From the NCBI GenBank assembly GCA_016840185.1, contig JAEOSV010000056.1:1-18421 (forward strand): a stretch of 18,421 bases of DNA. The letters are read 5' to 3'. A model generated the notes under the pieces. That model did no database searches and was not told where the DNA came from. It saw only the letters and a program-made list of their open reading frames with translations. A program made the translations under genes and the position numbers. Below are positions 1 through 6,710 of this stretch, one piece after another; positions within the stretch are counted from its first letter, which is position 1, and each line of letters opens with the position of its first letter. This DNA comes from Candidatus Hermodarchaeota archaeon. Lineage in GTDB: Archaea > Asgardarchaeota > Hermodarchaeia > Hermodarchaeales > Hermodarchaeaceae.

Positions 1-655
1 CATCCAAATCGAGAAATCGGTTTATAGCTGAAAGCATACTTGCCGCGGCTTCTGGGTCTGGTGCCTCTGCAGACGCAGTTGCTAATAAACAGTATCCGTC
101 TAGTTTTCGGATAAGGCATTCATTGAGGACTGCCCCCGCAATTCCAGCAACAAGCCCTTTCTGAACCCTAGGTACCGAGAATTTTTCAAGTTCAGCCAGT
201 AAATGGGGCTCAGCAGCGCCAAATACTTCAGGAGTTTCGGTTCGTTGGGCTGCTCCGATTCCTTCAACACATACAATCTTTTTTACTCCCTGCTCGGTTG
301 CCCAATCCAGAATCTTATTTGCAACATAGAAAATTGACTCCATGGGCAAAGGAAATTCTGAAATCACCGTCAGCAACTTTCCATCATCAGTCGCATGAAT
401 ACGAAGAGGTAATCGTAAGATGCCACCAAAGAAGGGAGTGACGGGGGGGATAAGGGGTGAGCGAATTGCCCCAACAAGTTTCATATCCAATCCTTCGATC
501 ATCCGACTAGCGGAAATCATTCCTACCAAGCCAGGGCCTGGAAATCCAATAACAAGAATTGGTTCCTTGGCGGGTTTCAGTTTCTCACCAGTCGGTACTA
601 TCTGAATGAAAGGTTCACCTGAATGCGGTTTTGGTGTTTGTTGCTTTTTCGACAC
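1..655 (-). CDS. PAC2-family protein (proteasome assembly chaperone-like), 3' end cut off by window
   Basis: About 218 codons are visible before the gene leaves the left edge. The protein opens VSKKQQTPKP and soon reaches a Rossmann-like strand and turn with the core VIGFPGPGLVGMI. It later has the segment CVEGIGAAQ and a long Ala-rich helical stretch. This pattern is typical of PAC2 proteins, which in archaea and eukaryotes are linked to assembly of the 20S proteasome; some archaeal members act more generally as ATP-independent chaperones. The GTG at 655 is the only usable start: an in-frame TAG lies at 668-670, and the Shine-Dalgarno AGGAGAG (663-669) sits 7 bases upstream. It follows the zinc-ribbon gene by about 93 bp on the same strand, so it may belong to the nrdD transcript or have its own promoter. 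The family call is fairly secure; the role is inferred. Confidence 0.8.
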   Translation of the reverse strand, partial: MSKKQQTPKPHSGEPFIQIVPTGEKLKPAKEPILVIGFPGPGLVGMISASRMIEGLDMKLVGAIRSPLIPPVTPFFGGILRLPLRIHATDDGKLLTVISEFPLPMESIFYVANKILDWATEQGVKKIVCVEGIGAAQRTETPEVFGAAEPHLLAELEKFSVPRVQKGLVAGIAGAVLNECLIRKLDGYCLLATASAEAPDPEAAASMLSAINRFLDLD

Positions 656-748
656 TCTATTTCTCTCCTATGAATCTTCATCAAACGAATTCAATCTAGC
701 AGTAAATAAGGGTTCTTCTGTAAGGTATGAACAAATTTCCCGCTTCAT

Positions 749-1021
749 TTATTCTCTTTGCTCTCGAAGCCAGCTTTGAATGGTTGCATCCTGATATCCA
801 CAATTTGGACAAGTGCTTTTCATCACTCTTACATTTGTAATGTTCACCCGAGTAAGTAGGTTATGACACGAAGGGCATGCATAGTGTTTCTCCCCGCACG
901 ATTCGCATTGTCGCACTATTCCATCCGCAGTCCAAGGGATTGAACGTCGCATCCACTCATCAGTGACTCGTCGAAAACTTGTCCCACCACACTTTTGACA
1001 TATCATATCATCGGACGCCAT
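749..1021 (-). CDS. tandem zinc-ribbon protein, unknown function
   Basis: A 90-residue protein with eight cysteines in four CxxC knuckles: Cys8/11, 39/42, 49/52 and 71/74, counting from the ATG at 1021. The spacing suggests two consecutive zinc ribbons, the first from pairs 1 and 2 and the second from pairs 3 and 4. Outside the knuckles it is basic, with RRVTDEWMRRS between the first two pairs. Such small ribbons often bind nucleic acid or sit in transcription or translation complexes, but nothing here decides which. An in-frame GTG at 1033 would add four residues. Neither start has a clear Shine-Dalgarno, and a TATA-like TTTAATTC at 1067-1074 suggests a short leader. It lies 92 bp downstream of nrdD on the same strand, so a link to that enzyme is possible but unproven. 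Confidence 0.7.
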   Translation of the reverse strand: MASDDMICQKCGGTSFRRVTDEWMRRSIPWTADGIVRQCESCGEKHYACPSCHNLLTRVNITNVRVMKSTCPNCGYQDATIQSWLREQRE

Positions 1022-1066
1022 TTTAGCAACCACATTTTTCTGTTAACTTCACGTGCATGCATTTCA

Positions 1067-1074
1067 GAATTAAA
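1067..1074 (-). promoter_or_regulatory. possible TATA box for the zinc-ribbon gene
   Basis: On the minus strand the bases read TTTAATTC. A start site about 25 bp downstream would fall near 1045, leaving a leader of 12-24 bases before the GTG at 1033 or ATG at 1021. This would allow transcription separate from nrdD. It rests only on position and base composition. Confidence 0.3.
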
Positions 1075-1113
1075 GCGTTTGTCTTCACCATTATTTCAGG
1101 AAAAAATTACAGA

Positions 1114-3459
1114 TTACTGAGTCGATCGAACGGATGTGGATGGATCAATCTGCTCTTGTTTAGTTGAAACTGGATAATGATTAGCGATTGCTGTCGAGGC
1201 CACGTCTAATACACGATATCGTCGTTTTAATTCTGCCCGTTTACCTGCATTCCATCCAGATACATTTTGATAGTATCCGGTGATTCGACTAAACCAATCA
1301 ATTTCTGAATGCCCACAATTTGGGCAAGCCTCCAACAACCCACCCGTAGTGTGATGACATCGTTTACAAACTGACAAATCACGAGTGTAACTGTAATAAC
1401 CTAATTGGGTGTTCATGGCAATCCGCTGATTCAGTTTCATCAAAGCCTCTGCGTCGGGAGCGGCTTCTCCAAGGAAAACATGAAAGATGTTTCCTCCGGA
1501 TAACAATGGAAAGGCTTTCTCCTCGATTGCAATCTTTTTGGCTAATGAAGTTTGTGACTCGTAATTCACCATAAACCCATTAGTATAATAGGCTGGTACT
1601 GCCGTTCGACCTGCCATCTCAAGCTGATTTTGCCAATTAGATATGTCGCCTTTGACTACGGACTTGGCTTCTCCATTATAGTGCAAGAGATCCATAATTG
1701 CTAAACGAGTGGAACATGATTCAGCGGGGGTTCGAGCTACTGCGAATGGTAATCCGGATTCTTCACTGTAGATCTTTCGTATGTGTTCCATTTCAGCAAT
1801 GACCCGTAATCCAAAACGTACAGCATCTGGACTCTCGTGTAACTGAGATCCCGTATGGTATTGCACCATCTCATTAACGCCTACAAACCCAAAAATCGGT
1901 GATGAATTGAGGATATCAAACAGAGGTGGCGCTTTGTGACCATTGTATTGTGGTTGTTGATGTAGAAAAGGAAGCATCCCGTTTTCGAGTTGTTGCTTGA
2001 TGAATTTTCGTTTTATCATGAGCACGCGACGGGCAGTCTCCATGTTTTTCCGGAGATTCTCAAATAACAAGGTATCATTCCCATTTGAGATATACGCCAA
2101 CCTCGGTAAATTCAAGGAAACAACTTGAAGACCGCCCATTGAGAAATGGGCGCCATCCTCAAACATGATTTTCCTCTGAAATTCTTCAGATCCAACATCT
2201 TCCTCAAGTCTGAACGCACAGCACTGATAGCAATCTTGTCCTTCCGAGTCTCGGTACCCAGGAATGACATTATCGAAATAGCTGCTCCCAAACTTTGCCG
2301 AAAGCTTCGCAGCCAGATACATGTTCTCCTCGTGCTCACTTTTGGTAAAGTACTCTCGACGGACTCTGATTTCGGGTTTGGGGAAAGTGAACATTTTGCC
2401 CCAGGCATCACCCTCCAGGTATGTTTCGAGAATTGTAGTCATGAAGGTTCGAGCTTCATCTTCATAATCCCCATACGTGTCAGGTCCGACTTTGCCCCGG
2501 TAAACCACAGGGGCATCACGCCAGATTTTTGGAATTCCCGATTCAAGCTGAATACTTGAGAAAACTAGTTGTCCCCCTCTGGAGACGTAGGTTTCGTTGG
2601 CTTCGAAGAGGATTGTTTGAGCAAGTTGTTTAATCTCTCGAGGAGACTTTCCGCGGAGGAAAGGCGCCAAGAATACATTAAAATTGAAGAGTCCTTGACC
2701 TCCGGCGCAGTTTGTTTGACCGGCTGCCAAGACTTTGATGAGGTGCAAAATAGCCACCGTGGGGTACGCCGCTGGCTTTGCAACCGCTGTCCTTTCACCA
2801 AGACCATCACACATCAACCCATATTTGAAGAAATATCTTGCGTCGTAATCTGCACAGAAAGGTCGGGTTCCTAAGTATTCGAGGTCATGTATATGGATAT
2901 CCCCTGCGAGATGAGCATCAGCAATCTCAGGTGGAATCATTAGAAGATAGGCTTCTTTACAGAGTCGATCTGCAACCTTCTTATGGATTGTTTCAGGATT
3001 TGGCTGCATATTCGCGTTTTCCTGGGCTTCGTACCCAGTTCCACCGATGATATGGCTGAAATCCCACATAGGGACACCAACACGGGTCAAGGCATTTCGA
3101 TAAACCGCGAAGCGTGGTTCTTTCTTTGCCTTCTCAAGGAGAACTTGATTTTGGATTTCACGGATAAGTGGAGCACTAACAAACGGAAGTTGCATTTGTC
3201 GGATTTTCTGCTCTACTTCAGTCGCGATGGCTCTGGATTCCTCTTGACTAATAGAAGGAATGTTGAACAGTTCCTGAACCAGCTGGGTTTCCCGAACTAA
3301 GGCTTCAACAATTTTCTTCTGATTCCAGCTTCGAATGAGCGCATCACTGGTTCGAACCATGGGCATGCCGGCTTCTTCCTTACGGACAGCTTGAACCCAT
3401 CGGTCTAATGAGACCGTTCTCTTAGTGCTGCCGTTTGGTTTTCGCTTACGCCGGGCCAT
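1114..3459 (-). CDS. nrdD: anaerobic (class III) ribonucleoside-triphosphate reductase, NrdD
   Basis: 781 residues, normal for an archaeal NrdD with no intein. It reduces ribonucleoside triphosphates to deoxyribonucleotides with a glycyl radical. An N-terminal ATP-cone-like region spans about residues 38-115. The large alpha/beta barrel follows, with GDIHIHDLEY, NCAGGQGLFNFNVF, a CYQCC cysteine cluster and PAESCSTRLA. Near the C-terminus lies a zinc site of two CxxC pairs (Cys698/701 and 712/715). The glycyl-radical motif RITGYY...WNAGKRAEL follows, with the radical on about Gly728. The ATG at 3459 has GAGGAG (3468-3473) 8 bases upstream and overlaps the redoxin gene by 14 bp, implying translational coupling. 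No NrdG radical-SAM activase lies in the window. The redoxin partner suggests the subtype that takes electrons from a thiol protein rather than formate; that is inference. Confidence 0.96.
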   Translation of the reverse strand: MARRKRKPNGSTKRTVSLDRWVQAVRKEEAGMPMVRTSDALIRSWNQKKIVEALVRETQLVQELFNIPSISQEESRAIATEVEQKIRQMQLPFVSAPLIREIQNQVLLEKAKKEPRFAVYRNALTRVGVPMWDFSHIIGGTGYEAQENANMQPNPETIHKKVADRLCKEAYLLMIPPEIADAHLAGDIHIHDLEYLGTRPFCADYDARYFFKYGLMCDGLGERTAVAKPAAYPTVAILHLIKVLAAGQTNCAGGQGLFNFNVFLAPFLRGKSPREIKQLAQTILFEANETYVSRGGQLVFSSIQLESGIPKIWRDAPVVYRGKVGPDTYGDYEDEARTFMTTILETYLEGDAWGKMFTFPKPEIRVRREYFTKSEHEENMYLAAKLSAKFGSSYFDNVIPGYRDSEGQDCYQCCAFRLEEDVGSEEFQRKIMFEDGAHFSMGGLQVVSLNLPRLAYISNGNDTLLFENLRKNMETARRVLMIKRKFIKQQLENGMLPFLHQQPQYNGHKAPPLFDILNSSPIFGFVGVNEMVQYHTGSQLHESPDAVRFGLRVIAEMEHIRKIYSEESGLPFAVARTPAESCSTRLAIMDLLHYNGEAKSVVKGDISNWQNQLEMAGRTAVPAYYTNGFMVNYESQTSLAKKIAIEEKAFPLLSGGNIFHVFLGEAAPDAEALMKLNQRIAMNTQLGYYSYTRDLSVCKRCHHTTGGLLEACPNCGHSEIDWFSRITGYYQNVSGWNAGKRAELKRRYRVLDVASTAIANHYPVSTKQEQIDPSTSVRSTQ

Positions 3460-3712
3460 GTCCGTTACTCCTCAGAAATCCCATCAAAGTTGATTCGTCG
3501 AGTTGATTTTTTGAGAATAGATCTACTTGACGGAGAACATTATTGCCTATGACCAGTGCGGGGGTGCTGTAAATATTGAGCATCAGTGCGTCGACCTGTG
3601 CATCGGGGTCATCGACCATTCGCACCGTGTGCTCAATCTTGTGGCTGTGTAGGTATTCTTTGAGTACCTCACATCTGAGGCACACACTGCTGGAATAAAC
3701 CACACATGCCAC
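3446..3712 (-). CDS. glutaredoxin/NrdH-like thiol redoxin
   Basis: A thioredoxin-fold protein of about 88 residues. Its N-terminal strand VVYSSSV is followed by the redox motif CLRC (Cys11 and Cys14 from the start chosen here). The segment STPALVIGN holds the cis-proline that packs against the active site in this fold, and the rest matches a short glutaredoxin. It probably carries electrons to the reductase encoded by the overlapping nrdD. An in-frame GTG at 3742 would add ten residues. I prefer the GTG at 3712 because a strong AGGAGG (3725-3730) lies inside the longer reading and 12 bases before 3712, and because the shorter protein begins at the usual glutaredoxin first strand. A TATA-like TTAAAATA at 3761-3768 predicts a transcript start near 3740, which does not exclude a leaderless start at 3742. 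Confidence 0.85.
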   Translation of the reverse strand: MACVVYSSSVCLRCEVLKEYLHSHKIEHTVRMVDDPDAQVDALMLNIYSTPALVIGNNVLRQVDLFSKNQLDESTLMGFLRSNGHGPA

Positions 3713-3760
3713 GAAAAAATCCCGCCTCCTATCTAATTTCACGTCATTCCATAAAAATCC

Positions 3761-3768
3761 TATTTTAA
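3761..3768 (-). promoter_or_regulatory. possible TATA box for the redoxin-nrdD operon
   Basis: The minus strand reads TTAAAATA about 25 bp before a predicted transcript start near 3740. That start gives a short leader carrying the AGGAGG at 3725-3730. Promoter assignment is by sequence and spacing only. Confidence 0.4.
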
Positions 3769-3892
3769 GTCGGTAGTGATTTGATTACAAAAATATCTGT
3801 GAAGCTAGTTTCTGATTTGGGGAATTCTCCTCTTCGAAGGATTTTGGCTACACCTTCTAGCACTGGAGTGCATTCTCAGAGAGCTAGTTGAG

Positions 3893-3900
3893 AAAATATA
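3893..3900 (+). promoter_or_regulatory. possible TATA box upstream of the structured region
   Basis: AAAATATA preceded by the purine-rich GAG would place a transcript start near 3920-3925. That is about 240 bases before the asparagine-synthase-like gene. If used, it would make either a long structured leader or a separate small RNA. Confidence 0.3.
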
Positions 3901-3974
3901 CAAAAACCCCACTTCCTCAGTGAACCTTCAGGATTGACAACTTCGATTTGCAACGCGGAGGAAATTGACACTAA

Positions 3975-4151
3975 CAATGTGCGCGCGCATTGAAAATCAA
4001 CATAGCCGCTCACTCGCTCTAGGTAACTATGATAGTTCATCCCGCGAGCGCGGTCACACAAATGCCTTCCTGTCATCGCGGATAAGCGACCAGAGAATTT
4101 TCAGCCCATCGATGCACATAAACCTGCCGATAACATCTTCACTACCGCAGG
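3975..4151. ncRNA. candidate structured RNA or structured 5' leader
   Basis: Four self-complementary segments occur within 177 bases. CAATGTGCGCGCGCATTG (3975-3992) is self-complementary if one G-U pair is allowed. At 4006-4053 there is a compound stem: CCGC with GCGG, CTCGC with GCGAG, then AACTAT with ATAGTT at the tip. TCGC and GCGA close a GGATAA loop at 4076-4089. CCTGC and GCAGG close a stem at 4123-4151. The stretch is more G+C-rich than its flanks. The strand is uncertain, since some wobble pairs favour plus and others minus. It matches no RNA family I know; RNase P and SRP core motifs were looked for and not found. Confidence 0.35.
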
Positions 4152-4163
4152 GCGAATCAAACG

Positions 4164-5045
4164 ATGAATGATGACCCATGTTCCAAACCGAGTAAACATC
4201 TCCGTCAACTCCTATCTGAGGTAGTATCAAAGGACATCACCTCTTCTGAATCGATTGGTGTTTTATTCTCGGGGGGTCTTGATAGCAGTGTAATAACGGC
4301 GATATTATCCACAGTTCACTCCGCTTCTATTCAACTTTTTGTTGCTGGAATCGAATCTGCTAAAGATATTGAATTGGCGAGAGCAGCAGCAAAGGCTTTG
4401 AATCTTCCACTCACACTATGCCTATTCACAGCCGACGATGTCAAACAGAGTCTTCCTAAAATTGTGTCACGCCTTGGATGTACCGATGTCTTACATGTAG
4501 AATTAGCCATCCCACATTACTTCGCCGCGAAGTATGCACATCAATTTGGCATTACCACCTTTTTTAGTGGACAAGGAGCGGATGAACTCTTTGGTGGATA
4601 CGCGAAACATGAAAAATCATTTCTGGAATCGGGGGAACAAATGACCCTTACCGAAATGGAGTCAGATCTTCACACACTTCTTGAAGAGACACTTCCACTC
4701 ATGAGCGCCATCGTTACACATTCTCAAATCCAATTAGTGGCTCCATTTTGTGATCAAGCACTTATTGACTTTGCCTCATCGCTTCCATTTTCATGTAAAC
4801 TCTCTCAAGATTCAGACAAAGTGATCCGAAAACTAATTCTGCGTCTTCTAGCTGAGAACCTGAATCTTCCTCCCCAAGTCGCATATGCGCCCAAACGGGC
4901 GCTTCAATATGGATCAGGTGCCCATCGAATCTTAACTGATTTAGCAGCTGAATATTGGATAGAACAAGATCCTGACCTAACACAACGCCAGTCAAGAACA
5001 CATGTCCGTGTTGAACAATACTTAGCCAGGCTCGTCGAACAGTAA
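4164..5045 (+). CDS. stand-alone asparagine-synthase-type PP-loop ATPase
   Basis: 293 residues corresponding to the synthetase half of asparagine synthetase B. The ATP pyrophosphatase loop SGGLDSS is at residues 36-42 and the second signature GQGADELFGGY at 136-146. In AsnB this half adenylates aspartate and transfers ammonia to it. There is no N-terminal glutaminase domain: the reading frame is closed by a TAA at 4131-4133, just upstream of the ATG. The protein would therefore need free ammonia, a separate glutaminase or another nucleophile, and related folds build other amides, so the product is not certain. The ATG at 4164 has a weak AGGGCG upstream. It is preceded by the structured interval and ends 37 bp before the convergent roadblock gene. 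Confidence 0.85.
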   Translation: MNDDPCSKPSKHLRQLLSEVVSKDITSSESIGVLFSGGLDSSVITAILSTVHSASIQLFVAGIESAKDIELARAAAKALNLPLTLCLFTADDVKQSLPKIVSRLGCTDVLHVELAIPHYFAAKYAHQFGITTFFSGQGADELFGGYAKHEKSFLESGEQMTLTEMESDLHTLLEETLPLMSAIVTHSQIQLVAPFCDQALIDFASSLPFSCKLSQDSDKVIRKLILRLLAENLNLPPQVAYAPKRALQYGSGAHRILTDLAAEYWIEQDPDLTQRQSRTHVRVEQYLARLVEQ

Positions 5046-5082
5046 CTGTGAACCCAATTTCGAAAGGTCAATTGGATCGATT

Positions 5083-5472
5083 CTATTTCAGCAATCGCTT
5101 CAATCGTTTGGACATTGAATCGATAATCAATGTGATGCCACCTAAGTTAGCTGACCGGTCAGCTAAAATTGCTAACACATTGGCTTCACTGATTCTACGG
5201 ACAAGTAAATGCCCCCGACCACATCGAAGCATCAAGTCCTTGTACTTACCGATTCTTAATGAACTAGCAGTTTGCTCAGATAATGCACCCAGTGATGCAA
5301 TAGCTGCAGCTAACTCAAGTTTTTCAACTTCGCCTCTGCCCATAAGAACAATCAGAGGTAAACCATCGGCGGTCATGATCGCTGCACTATGAATTGTAGG
5401 TTCCCTGCTCACAGTTTCCGAGAGATAGCTCTCCACCTGTGACATCGCAGATGCATCAGAAGGCGATTGCAT
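5083..5472 (-). CDS. roadblock/LC7-domain protein
   Basis: 129 residues almost entirely filled by one roadblock/LC7 fold: an N-terminal helix, the strands HSAAIMTADGLPLIVL, a central helix (LELAAAIASLGALSEQTAS), then the strands around DLMLRCGRGHLLVRR and NVLAILAD, and a final basic helix ending KRLKRLLK. Proteins of this family dimerise and bind or regulate small Ras-like GTPases (MglB in bacteria, dynein light chain and Ragulator components in eukaryotes). They are abundant in Asgard and some other archaea. No small GTPase is encoded in the window, so the partner is unknown. The ATG at 5472 has GAGGG 9 bases upstream. The gene is convergent with the asparagine-synthase-like gene and divergent from L35Ae. 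Confidence 0.85.
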   Translation of the reverse strand: MQSPSDASAMSQVESYLSETVSREPTIHSAAIMTADGLPLIVLMGRGEVEKLELAAAIASLGALSEQTASSLRIGKYKDLMLRCGRGHLLVRRISEANVLAILADRSANLGGITLIIDSMSKRLKRLLK

Positions 5473-5568
5473 ACTTGTTTTCCCTCACTGTGAAGCTTTT
5501 AGTGTTTCCCGCACTCACTAAACACAAGTCCCAGAACAAAGAAACTGCACCCCAAATCCGCCTATATC

Positions 5569-5582
5569 ATTGGTTCGCCAAT
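5569..5582. repeat. short inverted repeat in the roadblock/L35Ae divergent region
   Basis: ATTGG and CCAAT flank TTCG, giving a perfect 5-bp stem with a TTCG loop two bases before the L35Ae TATA-like box. It could be an operator or chance. Confidence 0.35.
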
Positions 5583-5584
5583 AC

Positions 5585-5593
5585 TTTTATTAA
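5585..5593 (+). promoter_or_regulatory. possible TATA box for L35Ae
   Basis: TTTTATTAA lies about 40 bp before the GTG at 5629, predicting a transcript start near 5614 and a leader of about 15 bases. Confidence 0.4.
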
Positions 5594-5628
5594 CCACTCT
5601 GAATTCACCTTGTCCACCTCAAGGCTAG

Positions 5629-6144
5629 GTGGCAAATTTGACAGAAGAGAAATCTAAATCAAAAACGAAAAGCAGTAAATCCAAGTCAACTAGCAAGCCT
5701 ACAACAAAAACAAAACCCAAAACTTCTAAGACTACCAAGAAGACCAAGAAGACCACAACTAAAAAGAAAGCTACCAAAGCCAAAAAAACAACAAAACCAG
5801 TCAAGAAATCCAAGAAAAAACGTAAGACCCGACCGACCGTTGAGGTCAAACCTAAAAAGCCTCGTCGATTACCTCTCGAAGAACCCGTCAAAGGGGTTTT
5901 GATGAATTATCAGCGTGGTACGGTTAACCAGCGGAATCAATATGGGTTAATTCAACTGGAAGGCGTAGTGTCAATTTCACAAGCTGCTTCATACATTGGG
6001 CGATCAGTGATTTTGCATTTCAATGAACAAACATCCAACCATGGCCGAATTGTCTCTGCCCATGGTCGTAATGGTGTGCTTCGTGTTAGGTTCCGACGAA
6101 GTCTTGCTTCAGAAGCAATCACCAAGGAAGTGTTGGTTTACTGA
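5629..6144 (+). CDS. rpl35ae: large-subunit ribosomal protein L35Ae (eL33) with a long Lys-rich N-terminal tail
   Basis: 171 residues in two parts. Residues 1-85 are low-complexity and dominated by Lys, Thr and Ser, with repeated KTT/KKT patterns. Residues 87-171 are a complete L35Ae domain: KGVLMNYQRG, an Asn/Gln-rich turn, SISQAASYIGRSVIL, and the C-terminal strand-loop GRIVSAHGRNGVLRVRFRR ending EVLVY. This aligns well from memory with the euryarchaeal protein, which is usually about 85-90 residues, so the tail doubles the length. The domain belongs to the 60S-type large subunit and is found in eukaryotes and some archaea. The tail is presumably an rRNA-binding or nucleic-acid-binding extension. 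The GTG at 5629 has no strong Shine-Dalgarno; a TTG at 5638 is an alternative. A T-run at 6175-6180 may end the transcript. Confidence 0.93.
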   Translation: MANLTEEKSKSKTKSSKSKSTSKPTTKTKPKTSKTTKKTKKTTTKKKATKAKKTTKPVKKSKKKRKTRPTVEVKPKKPRRLPLEEPVKGVLMNYQRGTVNQRNQYGLIQLEGVVSISQAASYIGRSVILHFNEQTSNHGRIVSAHGRNGVLRVRFRRSLASEAITKEVLVY

Positions 6145-6174
6145 AATTAGCATAATTGATAATTTGAAGAAACC

Positions 6175-6180
6175 TTTTTT
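6175..6180 (+). terminator. possible T-run terminator after L35Ae
   Basis: Six consecutive T residues lie about 30 bp past the L35Ae stop codon, and the next gene seems to have its own TATA box. Archaeal termination often needs only a T-run. Confidence 0.3.
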
Positions 6181-6212
6181 GCTCACACAACCCTCAACAG
6201 GTATGTGCCAAC

Positions 6213-6218
6213 TATATT
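6213..6218 (+). promoter_or_regulatory. possible TATA box for the 6240 winged-helix gene
   Basis: TATATT is centred 25 bp before the ATG at 6240, the spacing expected for a leaderless archaeal transcript. No Shine-Dalgarno precedes that ATG. Confidence 0.4.
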
Positions 6219-6239
6219 CCAACACTATCGGTGCCGAGT

Positions 6240-6620
6240 ATGATTGAAAATACGAACAGGGTGAAACGCAAGATTCAGCTTAAACCCGTGGCAGTGAAAC
6301 GTCAAGAAATCTCAATACCAAAAGAGATGATTGAACAAGCTGAAGCCGCGAAGGCTGCAGAAGCCGAAACAGAAGAATCCAAACTTTCTGCCGACGCACT
6401 CGCCGTCCTTTTCATTTGCCAGCGGGGCCATCAATCTTTCATTAGTATCCTTCAAGGAGTTAACAGTACTCGGGTTCCGATTGGCAAAAACCCTCTCAAA
6501 GAAGATGAAGTTCGATCGATATTAACTGACCTTGAAACTCAAGGCTATCTTAAGAAAGCTAAAATGCAAGACCAACCAACATGGACGGCAACACACAAAG
6601 TACGAGAGTTGGAAACCTAA
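6240..6620 (+). CDS. small winged-helix-like protein with charged N-terminus
   Basis: 126 residues. The first 50 are highly charged and probably helical or disordered (basic KRKIQLKPVAVKR, then an Ala/Glu-rich stretch). From about residue 53 the pattern ADALAVLFICQRGHQS, then EDEVRSILTDLETQGYLKK and WTATHKVREL, fits a winged-helix DNA-binding domain in which the second of these is the helix before the wing. I do not recognise a named family. The ATG at 6240 was chosen over the GTG at 6231 because the TATA-like box at 6213-6218 lies 25 bp before it, as for a leaderless message. Its neighbours are L35Ae and another winged-helix gene on the opposite strand. The role is probably transcriptional, by inference. 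Confidence 0.65.
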   Translation: MIENTNRVKRKIQLKPVAVKRQEISIPKEMIEQAEAAKAAEAETEESKLSADALAVLFICQRGHQSFISILQGVNSTRVPIGKNPLKEDEVRSILTDLETQGYLKKAKMQDQPTWTATHKVRELET

Positions 6621-6710
6621 TCAACCTTCGACTTTGTGGCTTCTCAAATTTATCTCATAGGCTGTCGGACAGCCTCGGGTGGTCCATTTTATCAGATGAC
6701 TTCTCGTTTC

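Larger units (their letters stand above)
3713..4163. other. gene-poor 450-bp interval between divergent genes
   Basis: Two ORFs of 60-70 codons overlap on opposite strands here, and neither resembles a protein family. Besides the redoxin promoter, the interval holds a TATA-like AAAATATA at 3893-3900 facing right and a cluster of self-complementary segments at 3975-4151. The octamer AGCTAGTT occurs twice, near 3803 and 3883. No tRNA arm, box element of a known RNA family or repeat array was recognised. Confidence 0.5.

Noticed and set aside
2112..3300. Several ORFs of 70-137 codons on both strands inside nrdD
   Set aside because: They lie in other frames of a strongly conserved enzyme, have no recognisable domains and no good ribosome binding sites.
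3925..4160. RNase P RNA, SRP RNA or tRNA in the structured interval
   Set aside because: A GAGGAAA at 3958 recalls the RNase P core, but the following bases and the other conserved segments do not fit. No SRP helix 8 sequence or tRNA T-arm consensus was found.
3876..4171. Two overlapping ORFs (66 codons minus, 68 codons plus) between the redoxin and PP-loop genes
   Set aside because: They oppose each other, resemble no family and have poorly placed starts: GGAGG is 3 bases from the TTG and 15 from the ATG. The stretch is better explained by base-paired structure, though the plus ORF is mentioned in a finding.
5625..5891. Hydrophobic 88-codon ORF opposite the L35Ae tail
   Set aside because: It is the complement of Lys-rich codons, which automatically reads as Phe/Leu/Val; it is not a membrane protein gene.
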